DNA from: Dysosmobacter segnis
GTDB taxonomy: Bacteria; Bacillota; Clostridia; Oscillospirales; Oscillospiraceae
Length of the DNA: 39,471 nt
Direction of reading: 5' to 3'
NCBI RefSeq assembly: GCF_014297285.1
Contig: NZ_JACOQI010000024.1
Location: forward strand, 1 to 39,471
Shown: positions 32,605-39,356 of the stretch, in pieces
How positions within the stretch are numbered: the stretch's first letter is position 1
How the letters are laid out: every line of letters begins with the position of its first letter
Translations under genes and position numbers: made by a program
Notes under the pieces: generated by a model
The model's database searches: none
The model's input: only the letters and a program-made list of their open reading frames with translations
Told to the model about the DNA's origin: nothing

Positions 32605-32929
32605 GATATTTCTCGAAAGGGATATATACCCCTTGCTGAAAAACTTCCCCGCCTCCGAGAAGTTCTCCTTGTGCCAAGAGATCAAGCAATCCTGCTACAA
32701 GCTCATCCGAGCGGCTGTTATGGCCAACAACCTCACGAACGTCAACAGACGGCTCATGTGGCTGGATGAGGCGGACGCAGAGAAGACACTGCTGCTCGTG
32801 CTTTTAGGTGTCGCCAAGAACCAGAAGTACATCACGCAGAAGAAACTCTTGGAACTGCAAGGAAAGCTCGAGGAGATCGGGCGCATCATTGGAGGACTGC
32901 AAAAGTTCTTCATCAACAACCGAAAATAG
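32570..32929 (+). CDS. avd: DGR accessory variability determinant (Avd-like)
   Basis: 119 aa, almost entirely helical in four stretches: TEIFLERDIYPLLKNFPASE, KFSLCQEIKQSCYKLIRAAV, EADAEKTLLLVLLGVAKNQK and LLELQGKLEEIGRIIGGLQK. This is the four-helix-bundle (S23-like) Avd family found beside DGR reverse transcriptases. Avd forms a pentamer that binds the reverse transcriptase and template RNA and is required for mutagenic cDNA synthesis. The ATG at 32570 follows AGAGGTGTGTGTATC. It lies 46 bp upstream of the template repeat. Confidence 0.88.
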   Translation: MAEPSVLQKKTEIFLERDIYPLLKNFPASEKFSLCQEIKQSCYKLIRAAVMANNLTNVNRRLMWLDEADAEKTLLLVLLGVAKNQKYITQKKLLELQGKLEEIGRIIGGLQKFFINNRK

Positions 32930-32975
32930 ACCATCAGAAAAAGTACAGCACCTACTCAGGGTTATCTCTGTCTGG

Positions 32976-33068
32976 CGTCGAACCGTGCGATTCGCGGGTA
33001 CAATTCGGCCCGCAACTGGAACAACAACAATGCTACGAACTCCAACCCGAACCTCGGTTTCCGCCCCG
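32976..33068 (+). repeat. DGR template repeat (TR)
   Basis: 93 bp matching VR (35033-35125) at every non-adenine base and differing at 13 of 23 adenines (8 A to G, 3 A to C, 2 A to T). In the VR reading frame it holds ten AAC/AAT codons, and 20 of its 23 adenines are the first two bases of these. The frame ends PAL-stop at TAG 33074-33076. Its RNA is the template for mutagenic reverse transcription. Confidence 0.97.
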
Positions 33069-33287
33069 CCTTGTAGGTTATTACGTCATCTGCGGCCACG
33101 GCTTCAGGTGCGTGTCCTTGTTATACTTCAAGGGAGAGGTAATCCTTCGCCATGTTGAGAAACGGCGTAAAAACAGTGACTGAGCTTCGCCCGCCCTCTC
33201 GTATTGGGAGGCGGAGGGAGGTCTACAATGTGGGTAGCAACCCGCGTCATGGGTGCCAAGCCGTTCTAAAAGGAAAGGATGCCACGA
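33069..33287 (+). ncRNA. TR-RT spacer, probable part of the DGR template RNA
   Basis: 219 bp without a credible gene between TR and the reverse transcriptase. In the BPP-1 system the RNA just 3' of TR is needed for priming and for RT-Avd binding. Pairing is visible: CCGCCCTC with GAGGCGG (about 33190-33213) and GGGT-AGCA-ACCC (about 33232-33243). Role inferred from position. Confidence 0.6.
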
Positions 33288-34538
33288 ATGACGAAATTCC
33301 CCATTATGCTCTACAACACGAAGAGCACCAAGAAAGCCCTCGTGCCGCCGATCCCTCCGCCCTCCAGCTATGAGGACGCCGTGGGCTGGTCAGCGATCGA
33401 GGCGGGCTACAAGACCGCCTTGCGAGGCAGCCGTAAGTTCACGCGGGAGGCCGTGCTCTACGACCTCTATTCCGAGGTGAACAACGTGCGCCTGTGGCGC
33501 GATCTCAAGAAAATTGAGAAAACGAGACAGGCGGGCGTTAGTGAGTACACGCCGGGAAAGTATCGGCACAGGATCATCGTGGAGCCGAAGGAGCGCAGTC
33601 TCCACATCCCGCCGCTGCGGGACAAGATCGTGCAGCTCGTCATCCATCAGGAGCTGCAGACGCTCTTCCGCCCGGTATTCGTCAACCGTTCATTTGCGTG
33701 TATGTACGGAAAAGGCCCCATCCGAGCTGCCTTCAACGTACAGCATGACATGAGGGTCGCCCGCATGAAGTGGGGCGACGAGGCGACGGTCATCAAGATC
33801 GACGTCCGCAAGTTTTTCTACAGCATCGACCGCAGCGTGCTCAAGCAGATCATCGCGAAGCGGTTCAAGAAGCTCAAGAAGAAGTACCCCGAGAAATACG
33901 AGGACTTCCTCCGTTTTTACAGGCTTCTTTGCAAAGTGATCGACAGCTCGCCGGAGGGCGAGAGAGGGATTCCGCTGGGAAATGTGAGTTCTCAGGACTT
34001 CGCCAACATCTACCTCAACGAGCTCGATCAATTCTGCATCCGCTTCCTCGGTGCGACGCTCTACACGCGCTACATGGACGATGTCGTCGTCATAGCGCCA
34101 AACAAGGAAATCGCCCGGGAGTGGTTAGCAAAGATCAAGGTGTTCCTCCAAGAGAGACTGCACCTTGAGACCAACCAGAAGACCAAGATTTTCTATGTGC
34201 GGCAGGGCGTGAACGCCTACGGCTTCAAAATCAAAGCGACGCATCTGCTTCTCCGTACCGAGTCGAAACGGCGGGAGAAGCGGCGCATCAAGCGGATGAT
34301 GGAGAAGCTGCAGGAGGGCACGATCACGAAGGCAGCGATCGTCCAATCGGTCAATTCGTGGCTCGGCTTCGCCCGATGGGCTTGCGCCCACAATCTGGCG
34401 AAGAAGATATTCGCTCCCTACCGCTTCATCAAAACGGAAGGAGAGCTACCTTATGGCGCAATATCTCGGAACCGTCAAGCTCGGCGGATTTTACAACAAC
34501 GGCGCGGCGCTGGCAAGACCCACAAAGCCGTGGCGTAA
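33288..34538 (+). CDS. DGR reverse transcriptase
   Basis: 416 aa. Motifs: basic N-terminus; YRHRIIVEPKERSLHIPPLR (motif 1 region); KIDVRKFFYSID with catalytic D172; GIPLGNVSSQDFANIYLNEL, the L/I-G-N-x-x-S-Q motif 4 typical of DGR enzymes (QGxxxSP in group II introns); and YMDD at 262-265. It copies the TR RNA with errors at adenines. The ATG at 33288 follows AGGAAAGG at good spacing; an in-frame ATG at 33279 overlaps that site. Its 3' end overlaps the target gene by 86 bp, so enzyme and substrate gene are physically and translationally linked. No maturase or endonuclease domain. Confidence 0.97.
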   Translation: MTKFPIMLYNTKSTKKALVPPIPPPSSYEDAVGWSAIEAGYKTALRGSRKFTREAVLYDLYSEVNNVRLWRDLKKIEKTRQAGVSEYTPGKYRHRIIVEPKERSLHIPPLRDKIVQLVIHQELQTLFRPVFVNRSFACMYGKGPIRAAFNVQHDMRVARMKWGDEATVIKIDVRKFFYSIDRSVLKQIIAKRFKKLKKKYPEKYEDFLRFYRLLCKVIDSSPEGERGIPLGNVSSQDFANIYLNELDQFCIRFLGATLYTRYMDDVVVIAPNKEIAREWLAKIKVFLQERLHLETNQKTKIFYVRQGVNAYGFKIKATHLLLRTESKRREKRRIKRMMEKLQEGTITKAAIVQSVNSWLGFARWACAHNLAKKIFAPYRFIKTEGELPYGAISRNRQARRILQQRRGAGKTHKAVA

Positions 34539-36312
34539 CGACACTGAACCATATTCGGGCGCGGGTAGGGGCAATATCCCCTCAATGTCCGGAGGCATTT
34601 CAAACTACAGCTTCGGCAATACGCCCTCAGACGACGCAAAGAAGCTCCAGTGGGTAAAGATCAAGGACGGCGACAAGACACTGCTCATCTGCGACCGTGT
34701 CATCCTTGTCAATGTCACTTGGAACGACCTGAACAGCGCGGGCTGGATCTTCGGCAAGGAAGTCACCATTGACGGCGCAAAGTACAAGTGCCGATCCCTG
34801 ACGGGCGGCAGCAACTACCGCAACACCTCCGATGCATACGCGGGCGGCACGCCCACCAACAATGAGTGGGACAGGCTTGTCACCCGCGAGGAGGTCATCA
34901 CGGGCCTTCCGGCTCCTGTGTCCTCCGACCTCGACAGCAGCCTCAATTCAACCGATCTCAGCAGTGCACATAATCAGCTTTGGAACTGGATGGGCGTCTA
35001 TACTTGGTGCCAAGAGACGTATTCCTCGAATACGTCGCGCCGTGCGATTCGCGGGTACGGTTCGGCCCGCAGCTGGAACTACGACTATGCTACGGGCTCC
35101 ACCCCGCGCCTCGGTTTCCGCCCCGTCCTTGAAATCCTGAACACTGACCCTCTGATCTCTGACAGTGACAGAGACCTCGGAGATAAGAACAGCAATTTCA
35201 CGATCACCTACACGGTCGATGACGCCGACTCCGGCGACGTCTTGACGGCGACGGAGTCGCTCGATGGGCAAACGACGAAGTCGTTTGCCCCGACGCGAAA
35301 TTCGGTAAACACCATCTCTGTCGATGTCGACTCCCTAAGTCTCGGTAAACACACCGTCAAGGTCGTCGTCAGCGATGGACAGGGCGGCACAGCGACCCGG
35401 ACGTGGACGTTCACCCGCACAAACTCCGCACCGACCATTTCCGGCAGCGACGGCAATCTCGGAGATAAGAACCTCGGCTTCACCTATGCCTACACCATTG
35501 ACGATGCGGACGGCGACACACTGACCGTCGTGGAGGAACTCAACGACGAGACGATTCGCACGATCAACAATGCGCCCAAGGGCGAGGAGCTGACCGTGAC
35601 GATCACCTCCGAGAAGCTCTATGCGCTGGGGCTTAATTCGGTCAACACCCTCAAGATCACCGTCACGGACGGCAAGGGCGGTACGGCCTACCGTCGCGTC
35701 ACCTTCAAACGCACAAACTCCGCACCGACGATCTCCGGGCAGGACAAGGCCCTCGGTCTGAAGAACGGGAGTTTCGCAGAGAATTACACCGTGAGCGACG
35801 TTGAGGGCGACAATGTGGTCGTCACCGAGTTCGTGGATGACGTGCAGATCCGCAGCTATCAAGCAACGCTGGGACAGCAGGAAACGATCGAGCTGACCCG
35901 AGAGAAGTGGCTCTCGCTTACCAATGGACAACACCAGCTCCGCATCGAGGCGGTCGACGGCAACTTCGCCACCAGCGTCCGTGTATTCTCCTTCAGCAAG
36001 AAAGAGACCGTCATTAAGTTCGAACTGGTCGCGCCGGAGGAGACCGATGCAGCGGCGACTAAGGTGCTCGTGACGCCGACGTGGAAGATCGAGGGCGCGG
36101 TCGCCAAGGTGGAGGCGTGCAACAACGGTTTTGACGCCGTTCCCACATGGGAGGACATCACGGCGATGGTGCAGATCAACCGTGTCTACAACTTCACCAA
36201 CAAGACCAAGACCGCGAGCAAGTGGGGCGTGAATATCCGTTTCACCATCACAAAGAATGAGGGCTTCGAGGGTGAAGTCTCCATCTCGGGTTTCGGAGGT
36301 GCGTATGAATAA
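34453..36312 (+). CDS. DGR target: tail-fibre/receptor-binding protein with internal variable region
   Basis: 619 aa. Residues ~1-60 glycine-rich, likely baseplate-proximal; ~60-228 resemble a C-type-lectin-like (FGE-sulfatase) variable domain ending RLGFRPVLEIL, with variable residues at 196, 203, 207, 210-212, 215, 217 and 219; three Ig/cadherin-like repeats start near 235, 329 and 427 (SDRDLGDKN, SDGNLGDKN, QDKALGLKN; TNSAPTISG linkers); a final strand-rich domain ~521-619. The start follows GGAAGGAGAG inside the RT gene. Position after baseplate genes and DGR targeting indicate receptor binding. Unusually the variable part is not C-terminal. The linker DNA (35417 and 35711 regions) shares runs of 20 bases, showing recent duplication. 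Confidence 0.92.
   Translation: MAQYLGTVKLGGFYNNGAALARPTKPWRNDTEPYSGAGRGNIPSMSGGISNYSFGNTPSDDAKKLQWVKIKDGDKTLLICDRVILVNVTWNDLNSAGWIFGKEVTIDGAKYKCRSLTGGSNYRNTSDAYAGGTPTNNEWDRLVTREEVITGLPAPVSSDLDSSLNSTDLSSAHNQLWNWMGVYTWCQETYSSNTSRRAIRGYGSARSWNYDYATGSTPRLGFRPVLEILNTDPLISDSDRDLGDKNSNFTITYTVDDADSGDVLTATESLDGQTTKSFAPTRNSVNTISVDVDSLSLGKHTVKVVVSDGQGGTATRTWTFTRTNSAPTISGSDGNLGDKNLGFTYAYTIDDADGDTLTVVEELNDETIRTINNAPKGEELTVTITSEKLYALGLNSVNTLKITVTDGKGGTAYRRVTFKRTNSAPTISGQDKALGLKNGSFAENYTVSDVEGDNVVVTEFVDDVQIRSYQATLGQQETIELTREKWLSLTNGQHQLRIEAVDGNFATSVRVFSFSKKETVIKFELVAPEETDAAATKVLVTPTWKIEGAVAKVEACNNGFDAVPTWEDITAMVQINRVYNFTNKTKTASKWGVNIRFTITKNEGFEGEVSISGFGGAYE
35033..35125 (+). repeat. DGR variable repeat (VR)
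   Basis: 93 bp, offset +2057 from TR. Non-A positions are all identical to TR; adenines changed at 13 sites, all within AAY codons. Nine of ten Asn codons of TR now encode R, G, S, Y, D, Y, G, T and R; the tenth stays Asn (residue 209). The invariant 3' part, CCTCGGTTTCCGCCCCG (35109-35125), would be the initiation of mutagenic homing region; just beyond it VR has GTCCTTG where TR has GCCTTG. Confidence 0.97.
35156..35174 (+). promoter_or_regulatory. Hairpin/cruciform downstream of VR
   Basis: TCTCTG (35156-35161) and CAGAGA (35169-35174) flank a 7-nt loop, 31 bp after the VR. DGR targets often carry a cruciform just past the homing site that boosts retrohoming; the usual form is a longer stem with a 4-nt loop and closer to VR, so this assignment is tentative. 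Confidence 0.35.
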
Positions 36313-36508
36313 AGCTATGAAGTATTTGACTCCGAAAAAACCTATCTCCAAGATCGCCCGTGACCGGGCAGAGGAGATGGAAGAACGGAATGTCGACCTC
36401 TACGAGGCGATCGCTGGACTCTTTGAAGAGCTGGCTGCGCTGGAACAGTCCAACGCGGAGCTGAAAGCCCGTGTTGAAATGCTTGAAAAAGGAGGTAAGC
36501 AGAAATGA
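36305..36508 (+). CDS. Small coiled-coil protein after the fibre
   Basis: 67 aa. Basic start (MNKAMKYLTPKKPISKIARD) then a heptad-rich coiled coil (YEAIAGLFEELAALEQSNAE ... MLEKGGKQK). Start at 36305 after GGAGGTGCGT, overlapping the fibre stop by 8 bp. Such proteins often follow fibre genes in Firmicute phages; a fibre chaperone or trimer clamp role is possible but unproven. Confidence 0.7.
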   Translation: MNKAMKYLTPKKPISKIARDRAEEMEERNVDLYEAIAGLFEELAALEQSNAELKARVEMLEKGGKQK

Positions 36509-36645
36509 AGGTTAAGACCTATATGATCGCCGTCTATGCCGTTCTCGTCAAGAACGGCAAGCGCGAGATCGAGGAGCTTCCCGAAGCCTATATCATTCCT
36601 GTTGCTGAGTATTTGGCTACTCAGGAAGAAGCTACCAACGAATGA
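36505..36645 (+). CDS. CD1375-like small phage protein
   Basis: 46 aa: MKVKTYMIAVYAVLVKNGKR followed by EIEELPEAYIIPVAEYLATQ. This matches the short CD1375-type proteins found just after tail-fibre genes in clostridial prophages (start K-TYMI-VY, then basic and acidic turns). It overlaps the previous stop (ATGA) and has AAAGGAGG upstream. Function unknown. It is the last phage gene. Confidence 0.8.
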   Translation: MKVKTYMIAVYAVLVKNGKREIEELPEAYIIPVAEYLATQEEATNE

Positions 36646-36660
36646 GATAAGCGGTGAAGC

Positions 36661-36780
36661 AAAAACCCCGAGGTAAAGGCAGTTTACATCTTTCCCGGGC
36701 AACCACAAAGGCTCGTCCCGCAGTACACGCAGACCACCTTGAAGGGGGCCGCGTTTGCTGTGGGACGAGCCTAAGATTTT
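36661..36780 (+). terminator. Structured right-end region, probable late terminator
   Basis: Two stem-loops. CCCGAGGTAAA with TTTACATCTTTCCCGGG (about 36666-36699). A longer one: AGGCTCGTCCC (36709-36719) pairs perfectly with GGGACGAGCCT (36762-36772) and the pairing extends inward imperfectly to about 22 bp with a ~20-nt apex. It is followed by AAGATTTTCTTCTT, a weak U tract. Either a late-operon terminator or a stable small RNA. Confidence 0.55.
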
Positions 36781-36796
36781 CTTCTTAGAACGGCGC

Positions 36797-36849
36797 TATT
36801 TTTTCTCAATTATCCTGTCCGAATTTCTCAAAAATCGTGTCGCGCTACA
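36797..36849 (-). repeat. Phage right terminus with transposase sites R1 and R2
   Basis: TTTCTCAA occurs at 36802-36809 and 36824-36831, exactly 22 bp apart, matching the 22-bp spacing of MuA sites R2 and R1. R1 on the minus strand mirrors the left end (TGT, GACA, GAT, TTTGAGAAAT, CGG). Confidence 0.85.
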
Positions 36850-36854
36850 CCTAT
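36850..36854. repeat. Target-site duplication, right copy (CCTAT)
   Basis: Identical to 186-190; abuts the phage ACA end and is followed by GTGCTG, which continues the ICE hydrolase in frame. Confidence 0.92.
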
Positions 36855-37628
36855 GTGCTGCTTTCTCTTTTGTGTGCGCTCCATGAGGGACAATGGACAA
36901 TAGAGGAAGTCCAGGGAACGCTGCAAATGCTGTTTGACCGCCAGTACATTCTCACGGAGGATGTGGTGGTGGAAACCCGGTATCGCACAGAAACCGACAC
37001 ATGGACGGACGAGGACGGCAACTCCCATACAGACACCTATCAGGTGCCTTACGACTATTACATCTGTACGGTCACGCTGGAGAACTTTGATTTATCCCAT
37101 GTACCCGTGTATGTCATAGGCGAGGATCAGCTTTCCCGGTATGCCATCTATATGGCAACGCTGGGAAACCGCCCCGATCTGTTCCCAGATTCTCCCTATG
37201 TGAACAAGTACATTACCGGGAAACCCGGTGATTACGAAGTGCCCGGAGAATATCTGGACGATGAAACCTTTGCTGCAATGCTTGCCGAAGCGCAGAAATA
37301 CATCGGCTATCCCTATGTGTGGGGAGGCAGTTCTCCTGCCACTTCCTTTGATTGCTCGGGGTACGTTTCGTGGGTTATCAATCACTCCGGCTGGAATGTG
37401 GGCAGGCTGGGCGCCCAGGGGCTCTATAACATCTGTACGCCGACCAGTTCTCCCAAACCCGGTGATCTGGTGTTCTTCAAAGGCACCTATGACACGCCGG
37501 GTGTGAGCCATTGCGGGATTTATGTCGGTGATGGAAAAATGCTGCATTGCGGAGATCCCATCGGCTACGCAAATTTGAATACAAGCTACTGGCAATCTCA
37601 TTTTTACGCCTACGGGCGTTTACCGTGA
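36855..37628 (+). pseudogene. ICE NlpC/P60 hydrolase (CD1108-like), 3' part
   Basis: 258 codons continuing the fragment at 2-190. Reads VLLSLLCALHEGQWTIEEVQ, MLFDRQYILTEDVVVETRYR, then a C-terminal NlpC/P60 domain: FDCSGYVSWVINHSG with the catalytic Cys, and SHCGIYVGDGKMLHCGD with the catalytic His. The catalytic domain is intact but cut off from its N-terminal membrane-anchoring part. A GTG at 36837 inside the phage end is in frame but has no ribosome site. The cognate intact enzyme cleaves peptidoglycan stem peptides during conjugation. Confidence 0.9.
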
Positions 37629-37642
37629 CAGGAGGTTTTGAA

Positions 37643-37894
37643 ATGGCAACTACCAAAAGCATGAAAATTCAGGCCGAGATTGATAAGGTCAAGGCCAAAA
37701 TCAGTGAACAGCAGGCCCGGCTCAAGGAGCTGGAGCAGAAAAAGCTGGAGGCGGAAAACAGCGAGATCGTGGACATTGTGCGCGGTATGAGCATTTCCCT
37801 TACGGAGCTCCCGCTGCTGTTTGAAAAGCTGAAGGATGGAGGTACTTTGGGACAAAGTGTCCCGAAGTCCGAAGAAGAAAAGGAGGAAAACTGA
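37643..37894 (+). CDS. DUF4315 ICE protein
   Basis: 83 aa. MKIQAEIDKVKAKISEQQAR, a coiled coil, then ENSEIVDIVRGMSISLTELP: the DUF4315 pattern of Tn1549-like elements, located as usual between the NlpC/P60 gene and CD1107/DUF4366. The start at 37643 follows GGAGGTTTTG. Function unknown, probably part of the transfer machinery. Its 3' part includes the palindrome CTTTGGGACAAAGTGTCCCG at 37845-37864. Confidence 0.9.
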   Translation: MATTKSMKIQAEIDKVKAKISEQQARLKELEQKKLEAENSEIVDIVRGMSISLTELPLLFEKLKDGGTLGQSVPKSEEEKEEN

Positions 37895-37896
37895 AT

Positions 37897-38646
37897 ATGA
37901 AACACTTTCGTATGTTGGCGGCGGGGCTTTGCTCCGCCGTTCTTTTATGCGGCTTTGCAATCCCGGCCTATGCCTATTCGGACGGCGGGAATGAGGAACC
38001 GCCTGTTGTGGAAGAAACTCCGGCCACGGAGCCAGCGCCTACCATTACCCCGGGCGAGGGCTTTTCGGAGGATGGAAACCTTGTGACCCGCGATCTGCTC
38101 TACGATGCCGCAACCAACAAACAGTTCATCACGGTGGAAACCAGCGGCGGCAACACCTTTTACATTGTCATTGACTATGACAAGCCTGTGGACGAGGACG
38201 GCGAACAGTATCACACATACTTTTTGAACATGGTGGATGAAGCCGATCTGCTGGCGGCACTGGAGGCCGCTGGCGGAGAACTTCCGGCCTGCTCCTGTAC
38301 AGAAAAATGTGCGCCCGGAGCCATCCATACGGATTGCGAGGTCTGCGCGGTCAATATGACCGAGTGTGCTGGCACAGCTCCCGAACCTGCTCCGGTGACG
38401 GAACCTGCGGAGGAGCCGGAACCCGAACCCCAGCAAAAAAGCAATACCGGGACACTTCTGCTGATTTTGGCAGTGGCTGTTCTGGGCAGCGGTGCAGGCT
38501 GGTACTTCAAAATCTACCGCCCGAAGCATGAAAAAGCTGCTGTACCCGAAGAGGATTACAGCGAGGAACTGGCCGATTATGACGATCCCGAGGACGATGG
38601 GCCGCCTTGGGACGAGGACGATACCGAAAGCGAGGATAATGAATGA
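37897..38646 (+). CDS. CD1107-family (DUF4366) ICE surface protein
   Basis: 249 aa. Signal peptide (MKHFRMLAAGLCSAVLLCGF, cleavage after AYA), a Pro/Glu-rich linker, a beta domain (NKQFITVETSGGNTFYIVID, YHTYFLNMVDEADLLAALEA), cysteine-rich part (CSCTEKCAPGAIHTDCEVC), a transmembrane segment near 186-206 (LLLILAVAVLGSGAGWYF) and an acidic cytoplasmic tail. A membrane-anchored surface protein of the conjugation module. ATGA overlap with the next gene. Confidence 0.9.
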   Translation: MKHFRMLAAGLCSAVLLCGFAIPAYAYSDGGNEEPPVVEETPATEPAPTITPGEGFSEDGNLVTRDLLYDAATNKQFITVETSGGNTFYIVIDYDKPVDEDGEQYHTYFLNMVDEADLLAALEAAGGELPACSCTEKCAPGAIHTDCEVCAVNMTECAGTAPEPAPVTEPAEEPEPEPQQKSNTGTLLLILAVAVLGSGAGWYFKIYRPKHEKAAVPEEDYSEELADYDDPEDDGPPWDEDDTESEDNE

Positions 38647-38819
38647 GATTTACAAATAACCCCTATGAGGGATTTATGAAAGAAAAAAGCTACTTCAAGG
38701 GTGTGCCGCCAAGCCTGCCGCCGAAGGGCTCCCGTTGTGACGGCTGCCCTTACTGGCGCGGGATCGGCTGCGTGTTCTGCTACCGGGAGCAGCTTAAACC
38801 ACCGGGCAACGGGAGGTGA
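38643..38819 (+). CDS. Small cysteine-containing ICE protein
   Basis: 58 aa: starts MRFTNNPYEGFMKEKSYFKG and ends with CDGCPYWRGIGCVFCYREQL. The four cysteines suggest a metal site. Overlaps the DUF4366 stop (ATGA) and lies directly before the cysteine-rich VLP gene, so it belongs to the ICE operon. Function unknown. Confidence 0.75.
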   Translation: MRFTNNPYEGFMKEKSYFKGVPPSLPPKGSRCDGCPYWRGIGCVFCYREQLKPPGNGR

Positions 38820-38823
38820 TACT

Positions 38824-39177
38824 GTGGGCCGAGAACTGACCCGGACAGAAAAAGCGGCAATCCGCAGGCTGGTGTCAAAATGGTGTGCCAACTATGACCG
38901 GGACTGCGGTTGCCTGCCGCTGGATTGCGAGTGCTATATGTTTGGAAAATGCTGGACGGGGGCTTATTGCCGCTACTTCCGCGAGGCAGTTCTGCCCCTT
39001 GATCCGGCGCTGGAGGCTGCGTTGCTGACAGAGGGGCCAAGGCCGGATTTCAAGGCTTGCCCGGTATGTGGCAGAGCCGTGGCTCCTGATGGACGGCAAA
39101 CCTATTGTTCGGCGGCCTGTGCAAAGGTGGCACACCGCAGACAGCAGCGGGAATATATGCGAAAAAAGCGGGGCTGA
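38824..39177 (+). CDS. Cysteine-rich VLP domain protein of the ICE
   Basis: 117 aa, GTG start after GGGAGGTGATACT. ELTRTEKAAIRRLVSKWCAN, YDRDCGCLPLDCECYMFGKC and YCRYFREAVLPLDPALEAAL mark the cysteine-rich VLP domain; the C-terminal end has a second zinc motif (CPVCGRAVAPDGRQTYCSAA). Common in Tn1549-type elements. Probably nucleic-acid or protein binding; function unknown. Confidence 0.88.
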   Translation: MGRELTRTEKAAIRRLVSKWCANYDRDCGCLPLDCECYMFGKCWTGAYCRYFREAVLPLDPALEAALLTEGPRPDFKACPVCGRAVAPDGRQTYCSAACAKVAHRRQQREYMRKKRG

Positions 39178-39300
39178 TGTGTTGACAATTAGGACACCCA
39201 AAACCCGCTTGTGACAAGGCTTTTTAAGGCCCTTTTCTGCGGGAGGCGTATGTTTCTACGTCTGGCCCTGTTTCCGTGAGATGCTGTCAACATTTTAACT

Positions 39301-39341
39301 GCCGGGGCTTTGGGACAATTTGTCCCAAAGTTCCGGCTTTT
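39301..39341 (+). terminator. Palindromic hairpin, probable terminator
   Basis: GCCGGGGCTTTGGGACA and TGTCCCAAAGTTCCGGC form a long stem followed by TTTTGT. It ends the ICE operon or attenuates the next gene at 39357. Its centre, CTTTGGGACAATTTGTCCCA, matches the palindrome at 37845-37867 in the DUF4315 gene at 19 of 23 bases. Confidence 0.65.
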
Positions 39342-39356
39342 GTGGAAGGAGATACT

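Larger units (their letters stand above)
191..36849 (+). mobile_element. Complete Mu-like transposable prophage, 36,659 bp
   Basis: Bounded by TGT...ACA ends with matching terminal repeats and a 5-bp CCTAT duplication. The gene order follows phage Mu: leftward repressor, Ner-like protein, transposase A, ATPase B, Gam, GemA, endolysin, Mor, holin, gp25- and gp26-like proteins, DUF3486, TerL, DUF935 portal, F, I/Z, T, gp36, sheath, tube, gp41, tape measure, gp43-gp48, fibre region. The length almost equals that of Mu. Differences from Mu are a methyltransferase between TerL and portal, G placed after gp36, and a DGR in place of the Gin-controlled fibre segment. No gene looks broken, so the prophage appears intact and possibly inducible. 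Confidence 0.95.

Noticed and set aside
32976..35125. TR/VR pair considered as CRISPR or simple duplicated domain
   Set aside because: Only two copies 2 kb apart, with differences restricted to adenines of one copy, which is specific to DGRs.
36837..36854. GTG start in the phage right end giving a shortened NlpC/P60 protein
   Set aside because: No ribosome site; the in-frame codons are phage terminal DNA joined by chance. Treated as a pseudogene fragment from 36855.
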